Assembly: GCF_001011115.1 (NCBI RefSeq)
Contig: NZ_CP008874.1
Coordinates: 744,001 to 808,000, forward strand
Source: Halanaeroarchaeum sulfurireducens
GTDB lineage: Archaea > Halobacteriota > Halobacteria > Halobacteriales > Halobacteriaceae
Length of the DNA: 64,000 nucleotides
Reading direction: 5' to 3'
Shown here in pieces: positions 17,036-25,458 of this stretch. Every line of letters begins with the position of its first letter. Position 1 is the first letter of the stretch. A program made the position numbers and the translations under genes. The notes beneath the pieces were generated by a model, which was not told the DNA's origin, searched no databases, and worked only from the letters and a program-made list of their open reading frames with translations.

Positions 17036-17961
17036 GTGTTAGACCCCCCGAGGATTCCCTGCGGTCGCCAGAGGAGTATCCCGACCATGAGCAGGAATGC
17101 TATTGCAGGTGCGTATTCGGTTCCGATGGGGATCCCGAGTCGGGTCTGGAAGAGTGGCGTGAGTTCGTGAATCATCCCGATGACGAACCCGCCGAGCATC
17201 GCGCCGTAGACGGAACCGATTCCGCCGAGGATGACGGCAGCGAACACGAGCAGGAGAATATCGAATCCCATCCGCGGGTAGATATTGGCGTTCAATCCGA
17301 TGAACACCCCGCCGGCAGCAGCGAGTGCGGCACCGATCACCCACATGGAGACCAGGACGCGCCCGGTCCGAATACCGCTTACCTTGGCGAGCGATCGGTT
17401 GTCAGCGGTCGCTCGCATTTTTCGTCCTAGTGTCGTATACTGGAGGAGCAGATGGAGCCCGACCACGAGTGTCAGGGAGACCGCCACGATCAATAGATCG
17501 CGTCGCGTGACGGCGATGCCCAGTGCCGCCTGGAGTTCTGGAATGGGACCGAATCGCTGGACGCCGAAGGACTGCATGATCGCGCCAAACCTCATTTGGA
17601 TCACGGATCGGTACAGGAAGGCGATCCCGATGCTGGTAATCAACATCCCGATCGAACCGACGTCCATCGGCTCGTAGACGATCTTGTGTGTGAGTACGGC
17701 GACCACCGCGGCCACGGCCATTCCCACGAGCAACGCGACGAAGAAGGCGACCGGGAACCCCCAGATCGTCGCGGTCAGCCCCATCGAGGTAAGGACGCCT
17801 ATCGTCGCGAAGGCGCCATACGCTCCAACGGCCATGGTATCGCCGTGGGCGAAGTTCGCGAAGTCCGCGATGCTGTACACCAGGGACAGCCCGACGCTCG
17901 CGAGGACGATGATCCCACTGTAGACGATACCGTTCGCGATGAGCTGAAGCAGTAAAGACAT
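17032..17961 (-). CDS. livH: Branched-chain amino acid ABC transporter permease LivH
   Basis: A 309-residue membrane permease of the LivH class with about 8 hydrophobic helices. Recognisable blocks are GIVYSGIIVLASVGLSLVYS at the N-terminus followed by FANFAHGD, which is the LivH hallmark, TTLGRKMRATADNRSLAKVSGI (the coupling-helix region) and FAAVILGGIGSVYGAMLGGF. It lies 20 bases after the binding-protein gene and overlaps livM by 4 bases. Confidence 0.9.
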   Translation of the reverse strand: MSLLLQLIANGIVYSGIIVLASVGLSLVYSIADFANFAHGDTMAVGAYGAFATIGVLTSMGLTATIWGFPVAFFVALLVGMAVAAVVAVLTHKIVYEPMDVGSIGMLITSIGIAFLYRSVIQMRFGAIMQSFGVQRFGPIPELQAALGIAVTRRDLLIVAVSLTLVVGLHLLLQYTTLGRKMRATADNRSLAKVSGIRTGRVLVSMWVIGAALAAAGGVFIGLNANIYPRMGFDILLLVFAAVILGGIGSVYGAMLGGFVIGMIHELTPLFQTRLGIPIGTEYAPAIAFLLMVGILLWRPQGILGGSNT

Positions 17962-17981
17962 TAGTAGAGATCAGGCTCGGA

Positions 17982-19244
17982 TCAAGCCTTCTTGAGCGTA
18001 CTCCTGACGAACTCGTGATCCTCGACGGTGAAAACCTGTAAGAATGGCCTGGGGTCACCATTTTCGTCGAGGTCGATGGGACCGCTTACCCCCTGGTAAT
18101 CGACATCAGAAGGCGATCCACCATCTTCGAGGATCGCTTTGGCGTCGGAATAGGAGGTCACCTTCTCACCTTCGGGCCGCGTTACGTCCCGAACGACCTC
18201 GCTGAGCGCGGTTCCGGTAAACTCATCGGCCGCCTCGATGGCGAGAGCCGCCGTGACGACCGCGTCGTAGGTGTACGTTGCCCAAGAGGTGGGTTGGTCG
18301 CCATATTCATCTTCGAACCGGCTCGCGAATTCTTTGTAATTGTCCTCTGTTATTGGCGCGCTCGGCTCAACGGCTTTCATTCCGTTGATAGTGCCTTCGG
18401 GTACTTGCTCGAGGACTTCACCCCTGACACTATCGCCGCCATACCAGTTCTCCGCGTCCACGACGCCCAGATCGTAGGCCTCCTGAGCCATCTGAGCGAA
18501 TTCAGACTGGTAGGTTACGAACAGCCACGCGTCGGCACCCGAATCGTTCATCGACGTGATCACATTGCTATACGAGGACTGACCCTGGTCATGGGGATTG
18601 TTATATGCGATCTCGCCGTCGAACTGTTCGGTGAACGAATCCGTAATCCCTTGTCCATAGTCGTTGTTCACCCAGGCGATGGCCACCGAGTCGTGACCAT
18701 CCTCGGCGATCGTCTCCGCGATGACCTTCGCCTGTCCGACCCCACCTGGACAGATCCGAAGGAGGTCCGGATACTTGGTCAGTTCGGGACTCGTACTGTT
18801 CTGGCTGATCTGGACCACGTCCGAGTCCTGGATCACACTAGTGTGGATCGCGGTGCTTACCCCGCTGCCCACTGCGCCGATCATCAACGGCACCTCGTTC
18901 TGGTTGATGAGCTTCTGGGCCGCAGAGACGCCCTGTTGAGATTCGCTTTGGGTGTCTTCGACGATGATGTCGAGGGTGCCGTCCTTTACCCCGACGTCGT
19001 TGACGTCCTCGAGCGCCATTTCCTTCCCCCGCTGGTTGCGCTCGCCGAACGCCGAGAGTGATCCGGTGAGGGCATCGGCCATCCCGATGGAATATTTCGT
19101 CCCGCCCGACGCCGTCGTCCCTGCATCGGTCGTCTGGTCTGCGTCATCGCCATCGCCAGAGCAGCCAGCGAGCCCAGCAAGTAGTGTGACGCCCGTTGCC
19201 TGTAGAAACCGCCGTCGGTGTTGGGAATGGCTGTCAGTCGCCAT
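17982..19244 (-). CDS. Substrate-binding lipoprotein of the Liv ABC transporter
   Basis: A 420-residue periplasmic-binding-protein-like receptor (Leu/Ile/Val-binding family). The N-terminus has a Tat signal RRRFLQ followed by a hydrophobic stretch and a lipobox LAGC, so it is exported folded and lipid-anchored outside the cell, as usual in haloarchaea. A Ser/Thr/Asp-rich linker follows the cysteine. The core contains GMADALTGSLSAFGERNQRG near residue 52 and DTQSESQQGVSAAQKLI, typical of LivJ-type receptors. First gene of the liv operon. The ligand is a branched-chain amino acid or a related compound such as a short amide or urea; sequence does not settle it. Confidence 0.88.
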   Translation of the reverse strand: MATDSHSQHRRRFLQATGVTLLAGLAGCSGDGDDADQTTDAGTTASGGTKYSIGMADALTGSLSAFGERNQRGKEMALEDVNDVGVKDGTLDIIVEDTQSESQQGVSAAQKLINQNEVPLMIGAVGSGVSTAIHTSVIQDSDVVQISQNSTSPELTKYPDLLRICPGGVGQAKVIAETIAEDGHDSVAIAWVNNDYGQGITDSFTEQFDGEIAYNNPHDQGQSSYSNVITSMNDSGADAWLFVTYQSEFAQMAQEAYDLGVVDAENWYGGDSVRGEVLEQVPEGTINGMKAVEPSAPITEDNYKEFASRFEDEYGDQPTSWATYTYDAVVTAALAIEAADEFTGTALSEVVRDVTRPEGEKVTSYSDAKAILEDGGSPSDVDYQGVSGPIDLDENGDPRPFLQVFTVEDHEFVRSTLKKA

Positions 19245-19269
19245 GTGCTAGAACCATCATAGTTGATAG

Positions 19270-19277
19270 CATATATC
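19270..19277 (-). promoter_or_regulatory. TATA box of the liv operon
   Basis: GATATATG on the minus strand, 26-33 bases before the ATG of the binding-protein gene. The remaining bases to 19475 contain no gene; a weak CCCCC/GGGGG hairpin at 19425-19442 is the only structure seen. Confidence 0.55.
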
Positions 19278-19475
19278 TTTCGGAAGGGTGCGTTTAGGGG
19301 GGAGTTCTCGTGACAGATTCCGAGCGTTTCCCTCCCGCACATCGTCGAAAGGGCACCGAGGCCGTTTTCTCGGGACCGCTCCACGGGGATGGCGCTCCAG
19401 TACGGTACATTCGGACCGATTTCGCCCCCTTCTTTTCGGGGGACCGTTCGGCCGATCGAACGATCACCATTCCTT

Positions 19476-21257
19476 TCACTCGGCGAGTGGGAGTTCGATG
19501 TCGAAGATCGCCCCGTCCGGGTCGTTGTCCCTCACGTGGACGGTACCGCCGTAGCGGTCGACGAGCGTATTGACCAGATAGAGCCCGAGACCCGTGCTGT
19601 CGCTTTTGAGACCGGTCTCGCCGGCGCCGAAGACATCGTCTTTCATGTCCTCCCGAACTCCGGGACCGTTGTCGGCGACGTGAACGGTGGCAACGTCGTC
19701 GACTGTGGCAGAAATTTCCACTCTCGGGACGGCCTTGTCGTTGTGTTGGACGGCGTTCTGCAGGAGGTTACGGAAGACCGATTCCAGCATCTCGTCCGCG
19801 GCGACCGCTACGTCCGGAATCGCGCCATCGACGACGAACACCGCGTCGCTGTACGCCGATCGGACCTGCTCGAGCGGTGACTCGACCGCGTGTCGCAGGG
19901 AAATGCTCGCGACCCTCTCGTCGGCGATCATCGTGGCAGCGAGATCGCGTGCAGTTCTGGTCACCTCGATCGCGTTCTGCCCGCTTTCCCGAATGGTAGC
20001 CGCATACTCCTGGTTTTCCCCCTCGAGGTCCCCTTCCAGCATCCCCGCGTACGCGGTCACCAGTTGCAACTGGTTGCGGATGTCGTGGCGGACGACCTCG
20101 TTGAGGACCTCTAGTGCGTCGCGCTGGTGTGCGAGTTCACGTTCGTATTCCTTGCGCTCGGTTATATCTCGGAGGATGGCGATACCGACGTCGTCGGATC
20201 CACCGCCCCGACAGCCGGTACAGATAGCTTCCACCCAGATCCACGTGCCGTCCGACCGCTGGAATCGGAATTCCCGGGTGACGTCGTCTCCATCGCCGTC
20301 GACGGTCGATCGGAGTCCGGATTCGGCCTCGGATTTCTCCTCCGGGTGGACGTAGTCGAGCGCCGACGTCCCCCTGAGATCGTCCGGATCGTAGCCAAGA
20401 ACGCTGTTCGACGCCGGACTGACGTAGCTGAAGAACCCGTCGTCGTCGATGGAGAGAATGACGTCCTTTGCGCTCTTTACGAACGATTCGTACCGTTCGA
20501 GCTCGTCCTCGTTTCGCTTGCGTTCCGTAATGTCGATCCCGGAAGAGAGAATGCCGACCACCTCATCGCCCTCGTGTATCGGGGTGTTGTGCCACTGGAC
20601 GAACCGTCGTGTGCCATCCTTGGTCTCGACGTAGTTCGTATGCCCGTCGACGCCGCCGCGCTCTCCGGTGGTGATTCCCTCGAAGATCGATTGTACTTCG
20701 GGTTCGACGTCGTCGGGAACGACCGTCTCGAACCAGTGCTCACCGACCAGCTCACCGCGCTCGTATCCCAATCGTTTGCTGCCTCGGTCGTTGATCCGCT
20801 CGATGAATCCCTCCTCGTCGAGTACCACCATGATCGTTCCGGCCGTTTCGAAGAGTTGCTCGAAGCGCTCCTTCTGGCGGCGCAGTTCGGATTCACGTTC
20901 CTTTCGCTCGGTGATGTCCCTGACCAGTACGACGATATAGTCCTCCCCATCTCGTGTGGTGCGCGAAACCGAGGCTTCGACCGGGATTCGCTCCCCGTCC
21001 GACCGGACGAACTCGTTTTCGCCCCGGTGGTCGGCATCCTCGTCCTGCGGTAGGTGTTCGGCCCACGACTCGACGTCATCAAAACCGGTGACGGTCGTTA
21101 TCGACGTTCCAAGAAGGTCCTCCTCGTCGTATCCGAGTACGTCCATCGCGGTCGCGTTTCCATAGACGATCTCGCCGGTGTCGGGATCGAGAACGAGGAC
21201 GATCTCGTTCGATTGATCGAGGAGATCTGCGCGAAATTCGAAATCCGGTGCTCCCAT
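19476..21257 (-). CDS. PAS-domain sensor histidine kinase (three PAS domains)
   Basis: A 593-residue soluble histidine kinase. It has three PAS/PAC units, each ending in a DITERK motif (residues about 10-120, 130-247 and 255-370), then a dimerisation/phosphoacceptor helix with H391 (VVRHDIRNQLQ). The HATPase domain has N-box NLLQNAVQHN (about 497-506), G1 DNGPG (about 529) and G2 STGLGLYLV. No TM segments, so it senses a cytosolic signal (redox, light, gas or ligand) through PAS. There is no receiver domain and no partner regulator next door; haloarchaeal kinases are often orphans. It is divergent from hemAT with only 109 bases between, suggesting shared control. Confidence 0.92.
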   Translation of the reverse strand: MGAPDFEFRADLLDQSNEIVLVLDPDTGEIVYGNATAMDVLGYDEEDLLGTSITTVTGFDDVESWAEHLPQDEDADHRGENEFVRSDGERIPVEASVSRTTRDGEDYIVVLVRDITERKERESELRRQKERFEQLFETAGTIMVVLDEEGFIERINDRGSKRLGYERGELVGEHWFETVVPDDVEPEVQSIFEGITTGERGGVDGHTNYVETKDGTRRFVQWHNTPIHEGDEVVGILSSGIDITERKRNEDELERYESFVKSAKDVILSIDDDGFFSYVSPASNSVLGYDPDDLRGTSALDYVHPEEKSEAESGLRSTVDGDGDDVTREFRFQRSDGTWIWVEAICTGCRGGGSDDVGIAILRDITERKEYERELAHQRDALEVLNEVVRHDIRNQLQLVTAYAGMLEGDLEGENQEYAATIRESGQNAIEVTRTARDLAATMIADERVASISLRHAVESPLEQVRSAYSDAVFVVDGAIPDVAVAADEMLESVFRNLLQNAVQHNDKAVPRVEISATVDDVATVHVADNGPGVREDMKDDVFGAGETGLKSDSTGLGLYLVNTLVDRYGGTVHVRDNDPDGAIFDIELPLAE

Positions 21258-21335
21258 GCGTTACGATATTTTCCCCCGGGAATGTAAGCCGCCGGGTGCT
21301 TACTTGTCAAATACCCGTCCATATGCGAAGCCTAC

Positions 21336-21342
21336 ATTTATT
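21336..21342 (+). promoter_or_regulatory. TATA box of hemAT
   Basis: ATTTATT 25-31 bases before the ATG at 21367, supporting a leaderless start there instead of the longer frame from 21256. Confidence 0.55.
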
Positions 21343-21366
21343 CGAATCCGATTCCAAAATTCGACA

Positions 21367-22920
21367 ATGTCACATCCCTCTTCGATGTTCGGCAAGGGCA
21401 AACTCAACGATAAGGTCGACGTCGATTCGCTTCTCGACGACATTGGCCTGGACGAGAACGAAATCGCGTGGCGCAAGGATTTCATCAACTTCGACGAGGG
21501 AGACGTCGAACGGCTCTCACGGTACCAGGGGCTCTTCGAAGAGCACGGCGAGGATGTCGCCGACCTGTTCTACGAGAACCTCACGCAATACGAGGAGACC
21601 AGGGAGGTCATCTCCCGATCGCCGAAGGGCATCGAACAGTTGAAAAAGACCCAGGAGGCGTACCTCATGACCCTCGCCGATGGAGAGTACGGTTCCGATT
21701 ACTTCCGGAATCGGGCCCGTATCGGCAAACTTCACGACATTCTCGAAATGCCGATGAAGCAGTACATCGGCCAGTACGGCGTCTATTACGATCTGCTCGT
21801 CCCGCTGATTACCGAGCGCGTCCAGGAGAACGTCTCCGAGGCCCTGGCCGAGGCGGGTGAGGACGCTGCGAGCGGCGGCGTCACCATTGAGGAGGGGGAG
21901 ACGGGCGATGGCGACCGGTCAGCGGTCGAGCGTGCCGCCCACGAGGCCATCGAAGAGGGATTCGATGAATTTCACTCGATTTTGAAAATCATCAATCTCG
22001 ACATGCAGGTGGTCGCGGATACCTACATCCATTCGTACACCCAGGAGATCGAGGAGACACTCGACCAGCAACAACGGATCGCCTCGCAGCTCAAAGGCGC
22101 GGTGACCGAACTGTCGGCTGCATCGGAGAACGTCGCGGGGAGCGCATCTGAGATCAGCACCCTGGCCAACGAGCAGTACGAGAGCATGGACGAGGTGGCG
22201 AACGAGGTAGCGAACCTCTCGGCAACCGTCGAGGAAGTCGCCTCGTCGGCCACCGAGGTCGAACGGCAGAGCAACCAGACCCGCGATCTCGCCGAGGACG
22301 GGATGGAGGCTGCCGAGGAGGCGACCGCCGAAATGGGCGAACTCGACGGGGCACGCCAGATCATCGAGAATCGCGTCGACGACCTGGAATCGAAGGTCGA
22401 CGAGATCAACGACGTCATCGACGTCATCAACGACATCGCCGATCAGACCAACCTCCTCGCACTCAACGCCAATATCGAGGCAGCGCGTGCTGGCGAGTCC
22501 GGAAAGGGCTTTGCCGTGGTCGCGGACGAAATCAAATCGCTGGCCGAAGATACCCAGGACCACGCGGACGACATCGAGACGATGATCGCGGAAGTCCGCA
22601 ACGCGGCCGCAGAGACGATCGACACTCTGGGAGAGATCGAGGAGGGGATCCAGGAGGGCACCCGAGACGTCCGTGAGACGGAGGCGCTACTCGACGACAT
22701 CGTCGGAGAGGTCGACGAGACCGTCCACGGCGTCGCGCAGATCTCCGACGCGACGGACGAACAGGCGGCAAGCGCCGAGGAGATCGCCGCCATGGTCGAC
22801 GAAGCCCGCGATCAATCTCGCGAGGTGGCCGACGAGATCGAGGACGTGGCCGCGAGCACCGAGGAACAGGCGGCGAGCATCAGCGAAATAGAGGACTCGG
22901 CCGACCGACTCCAGGGATAG
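21367..22920 (+). CDS. hemAT: Globin-coupled aerotaxis transducer HemAT
   Basis: A 517-residue soluble chemotaxis transducer. Residues about 15-170 form a globin-coupled sensor domain; the proximal heme histidine is H123 in RIGKLHDILEMP, with the YIGQYGVYYDLL helix following, as in HemAT proteins. After a linker (about 215-245) comes a methyl-accepting signalling domain with the conserved hairpin tip DQTNLLALNANIEAARAGE (about 359-377) that binds CheA/CheW, flanked by Glu-rich methylation helices (VDEARDQSREVADEIE). No TM segments. In studied homologues heme-bound oxygen drives aerophobic or aerophilic behaviour. No che genes are in the window. It is divergent from the PAS kinase. Confidence 0.93.
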   Translation: MSHPSSMFGKGKLNDKVDVDSLLDDIGLDENEIAWRKDFINFDEGDVERLSRYQGLFEEHGEDVADLFYENLTQYEETREVISRSPKGIEQLKKTQEAYLMTLADGEYGSDYFRNRARIGKLHDILEMPMKQYIGQYGVYYDLLVPLITERVQENVSEALAEAGEDAASGGVTIEEGETGDGDRSAVERAAHEAIEEGFDEFHSILKIINLDMQVVADTYIHSYTQEIEETLDQQQRIASQLKGAVTELSAASENVAGSASEISTLANEQYESMDEVANEVANLSATVEEVASSATEVERQSNQTRDLAEDGMEAAEEATAEMGELDGARQIIENRVDDLESKVDEINDVIDVINDIADQTNLLALNANIEAARAGESGKGFAVVADEIKSLAEDTQDHADDIETMIAEVRNAAAETIDTLGEIEEGIQEGTRDVRETEALLDDIVGEVDETVHGVAQISDATDEQAASAEEIAAMVDEARDQSREVADEIEDVAASTEEQAASISEIEDSADRLQG

Positions 22921-22964
22921 CACGGTTCGCGCCGGCATCGTCGCCCTGCTTTCGCTTGTCTCGA

Positions 22965-23066
22965 CTACCCGTTGCAGGACGAACAGACGGCGTGTCGCCG
23001 GTAGACGGTCGTTCGTTCGAGCGCTCGACCACACTGTTGACAGGTGTCGTATGATTCGACGTACAT
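22965..23066 (-). CDS. 33-residue two-CxxC zinc-ribbon microprotein
   Basis: A short complete ORF from ATG 23066 to TAG 22965 encoding 33 residues with two CxxC pairs (CQQCG at 9-13 and CSSC at 29-32) separated by a basic stretch, exactly the layout of a single zinc ribbon. Haloarchaea are known to make many such very small zinc-finger proteins. Codon use looks coding (GC at third positions). The promoter is not obvious. It lies in the 330-base gap between hemAT and the next gene, which otherwise holds only the promoter of the 23251 gene. Confidence 0.6.
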   Translation of the reverse strand: MYVESYDTCQQCGRALERTTVYRRHAVCSSCNG

Positions 23067-23250
23067 GATCGTTCCGGGTGCACACGTCCCCGTGACACCG
23101 CTAGATGAGCCGGAGGCACTCGACTAGTTTAGGCGTACCGAAAACCATGGTGCTCGCTGGTATTTTTGCCGCCGGCAGTATCGACGGAGGCGTCCAGAGT
23201 GCCGGGATGGATGTTTTTATGTCGGTTCACGGTACTAGTGCAAACGTACT

Positions 23251-23472
23251 ATGGAACCCAGTGACCTCGAGGCGATGCTCGAAGAGTACGGTGAACTGAT
23301 GGTCGCGGTGAGCGAGTTCGACCAACCCCTGGAACTGCACCTCCACGACACGGAGATCGGCGACGACTTCGTCCGTCTGGAACTCACCGACGGCGTATTG
23401 AAATTCGACGTCGACGAGGTGTCGGGTGCCTGGCAGCACACCCACTCGCTCGAGGATCTCGGGCTCGAATAG
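23251..23472 (+). CDS. Small acidic hypothetical protein
   Basis: A 73-residue acidic protein (pI very low) that I do not recognise. It reads as alpha then beta: a short helix EPSDLEAMLEEYGEL followed by alternating hydrophobic residues (LELHLHDTEIGDDFVRLEL) that suggest a small beta sheet. A TATA-like TTTTTATG lies about 30 bases before the ATG (23213-23220), supporting an independent leaderless transcript. No cysteine, TM segment or signal. It is convergent with trmO. Confidence 0.6.
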   Translation: MEPSDLEAMLEEYGELMVAVSEFDQPLELHLHDTEIGDDFVRLELTDGVLKFDVDEVSGAWQHTHSLEDLGLE

Positions 23473-23522
23473 GAACGGTCGCCTGCGGTCGTTGCTCCTG
23501 GCCATTTAAGCCGTTCGTGGGA

Positions 23523-23972
23523 CTACGAGTCCGTGAGCGACTCGTCCATCCAGCCGATGTCGAGTGTGGAAACGTCGACCTTCGGTGCGAACGGTTTGAC
23601 GTCCAGGATCGGCGTGTCGTCGACGAGATCGAGGTTCGCCACCGAGAGCCGAGTGCCGTCGATCGATTCGAGGGCGACGACCGAGAGGCCGATGGGATTT
23701 GGACGCAGGGGTCCGGAGGTGGCGAAGATTCCCACCTCGAGGTCGTTTCCCTTCGGGTGTACCTGGAGTCGATGGCCCTCCGTCTCGTGGAGGTGCGAGA
23801 CGAGGACCACGTGTGAGAAGTCAGCGAGTCCCTCCAGGCCCGCCTCGTATTCGTCCTCGATGACGACTGCGCCCGAGGCCTCAACCTGATCCGACGCCGG
23901 TCGGGGCACGGCCGCTGGATCGACAAACGGCGACTCGACGTACCCGATCGGTTCGTACACGACGCGTGACAT
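23523..23972 (-). CDS. trmO: tRNA methyltransferase TrmO (TsaA/YaeB family)
   Basis: A 149-residue member of the UPF0066/TsaA family, which uses SAM to N6-methylate t6A37 of threonine tRNAs. Hallmarks: YEPIGYVESPF at the N-terminus, SGPLRPNPIGLSVV (about residues 85-98) and DLVDDTPILDVKPF (about 115-128). The ATG at 23972 is used; an upstream extension to 24110 would run into the cspA promoter and lacks conservation. It is slightly shorter than bacterial YaeB, which has an extra C-terminal domain. Divergent from the cold-shock gene. Confidence 0.88.
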   Translation of the reverse strand: MSRVVYEPIGYVESPFVDPAAVPRPASDQVEASGAVVIEDEYEAGLEGLADFSHVVLVSHLHETEGHRLQVHPKGNDLEVGIFATSGPLRPNPIGLSVVALESIDGTRLSVANLDLVDDTPILDVKPFAPKVDVSTLDIGWMDESLTDS

Positions 23973-24088
23973 AGCGGCGGTTCGCACCACGGCCCCAAAA
24001 CGGTTCGTCCGTGACACCTCGCCGGTCCCGACGTGCAACGGAGCCATTAAGTAGCTTCGGAGTATCGTGTAACGTGGAGTAACTGTAA

Positions 24089-24283
24089 ATGGCAACCGGT
24101 ACGGTCGCATTCTTCAACGAGCGGAAAGGGTACGGTTTCATCGAGACAGAGGACGCCGACGACGACGTGTTCTTCCACATGGAAGACGTCGGCGGTCCGG
24201 ATCTCGAAGAGGGACAGGAAGTCGAATTCGAAATCGAAGAGGCGGATAAAGGTCCGAGAGCGACGAATCTCACGCGCCTGTAA
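24089..24283 (+). CDS. cspA: Cold-shock domain protein
   Basis: A 64-residue single cold-shock domain. RNP1 appears as KGYGFIET (about 13-20) and RNP2 as DVFFHM (about 26-31), the aromatic residues that stack on single-stranded RNA or DNA. It acts as an RNA chaperone. AT-rich sequence (ATTAAGT at 24046) and a GGAG before the ATG point to its own promoter with a short leader. Haloarchaea usually carry several such genes. Confidence 0.93.
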   Translation: MATGTVAFFNERKGYGFIETEDADDDVFFHMEDVGGPDLEEGQEVEFEIEEADKGPRATNLTRL

Positions 24284-24377
24284 TCTGCCCCGTTCCGCTC
24301 GGTAGCGGCACGGCATTTTTTGGTGCGACATCGGAACACAGCAAGGGCTATCTCCAGCGAGCGACTGCCACCAGTGG

Positions 24378-24683
24378 ATGAGACTCTCCTCGCTGCCCGA
24401 CCGCCCAGTCACGCAGGCGGAAGTGGCCGCGCTCAACGAATCGGACCGTCTGGCGATGGCAGTGCCGGTCGCCCAGGAGGACGCCACGCGAGCCGACGAC
24501 GGGCGACCGGTCACCATCACGGATCAGCTCATTCTCGCGACCGACGCGTGGGTCGTTGGTCTCGTCTACGGGGCCGAGTGGCAAACGGTCGAACGCGTCG
24601 AGATCGACGATCCCAAAACGGAGCGATTCGAGGCCCTACAGACCTGTGAGGGCGCCATCGAGGGCCACGTCGACCAGTCGTAA
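24378..24683 (+). CDS. Conserved-looking hypothetical protein
   Basis: A 101-residue acidic protein that I do not recognise. It starts MRLSSLPDRPVTQAEVAALN and contains one cysteine near the C-terminus (QTCEGA). The segment ITDQLILATDAWVVGLVYGAEW is hydrophobic and could be buried core rather than membrane. Codon bias is strongly coding and the overlapping frame 24320-24649 is not. It lies upstream of the HD-hydrolase gene on the same strand, 47 bases before a small upstream ORF. No function inferred. Confidence 0.55.
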   Translation: MRLSSLPDRPVTQAEVAALNESDRLAMAVPVAQEDATRADDGRPVTITDQLILATDAWVVGLVYGAEWQTVERVEIDDPKTERFEALQTCEGAIEGHVDQS

Positions 24684-24730
24684 TCCCTGCAAAAGGCTAA
24701 AGAGCGAACCAGGCGTTCTATTACATAACA

Positions 24731-24784
24731 ATGACGACGAAAGACCGTCCCGGAATGGAGGTGATACCGTGGGCGTCAAGGTAA
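24731..24784 (+). CDS. Possible 17-residue upstream ORF overlapping the HD gene start
   Basis: ATG 24731 opens MTTKDRPGMEVIPWASR and stops at TAA 24782-24784, overlapping the GTG start (24769) of the HD gene and covering its GGAGGTGA ribosome site. A TATA-like GCTAAAGA at 24696-24703 puts transcription start just before this ATG. It may be a translated leader or chance. Confidence 0.25.
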   Translation: MTTKDRPGMEVIPWASR

Positions 24785-25458
24785 CCGCTGCGTCCGTCTC
24801 CGAATCCGATATGGAGACGATGGCCACGTTCGTCTTCGACTATCTCGATGCGAGCATCGAGAACGAAGCGAACGGGGGCCGGATGCGCTGGTATCCGTGG
24901 CACTCCGCGGAGTATCGGTTCAACCACATCATGAACGTCGTGGAACTCGCAACCGAGATCGCCGAACGCGAGGGTGCGGATGTCGACGTCGTTACCGTGG
25001 CCGCGCTGTTCCACGACATCGCGAAACTCGAGGTTGAGCAGGACCGGCACGCGGAGGAAGGGGCCACCATCGCGCGAAAGTACCTGGAGACGCATGGCGA
25101 CTATCCCCCGTCGTTCGTCGACCGGGTCTGCGAGTCGATCGAACGGCATTCACACCAGGGGGACCTGACCGATCTGTCACCCGAGACGCGATGTCTCGTC
25201 GAGGCGGACATGCTCGACAAGATCGGTGCGAACGGTTCTACCCTGATGATCCTCCGGATGGGCTACGAGGCCCGGACCCACATGGACGCCGGCGAGATGG
25301 TCGAACGGGTGCTCGAACGTGGTCGGAACGCCCGAGACCGGATCGAGAGCGACACCGCCAAGAGCATCCTCCATCAGCGCCTCAAGCGCGTCAAATGGTT
25401 CCGCGAGTGGCTGGATGACGAGATCGCCGAGATGGACCTCACAGGGGACGAGGACTAG
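24769..25458 (+). CDS. HD-domain phosphohydrolase
   Basis: A 229-residue HD-superfamily metal-dependent phosphohydrolase. The metal ligands are visible as H in FNHIMNVVELA (about residue 48), the HD pair in ALFHDIAKLE (about 79-80), and later H (SIERHSHQGDL) and D (VEADMLDKIG). The GTG start is chosen because GGAGGTGA lies 4 bases before it; an upstream frame is basic and non-coding. Related proteins hydrolyse nucleotides or (p)ppGpp-like molecules, but the substrate here is unknown. Its stop overlaps that of the convergent LysE gene by 4 bases. Confidence 0.8.
   Translation: MGVKVTAASVSESDMETMATFVFDYLDASIENEANGGRMRWYPWHSAEYRFNHIMNVVELATEIAEREGADVDVVTVAALFHDIAKLEVEQDRHAEEGATIARKYLETHGDYPPSFVDRVCESIERHSHQGDLTDLSPETRCLVEADMLDKIGANGSTLMILRMGYEARTHMDAGEMVERVLERGRNARDRIESDTAKSILHQRLKRVKWFREWLDDEIAEMDLTGDED

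Noticed and set aside
19425-19442. Terminator hairpin after the PAS kinase
   Set aside because: A 5-bp CCCCC/GGGGG stem with an 8-base loop and no following T-run; too weak to call.
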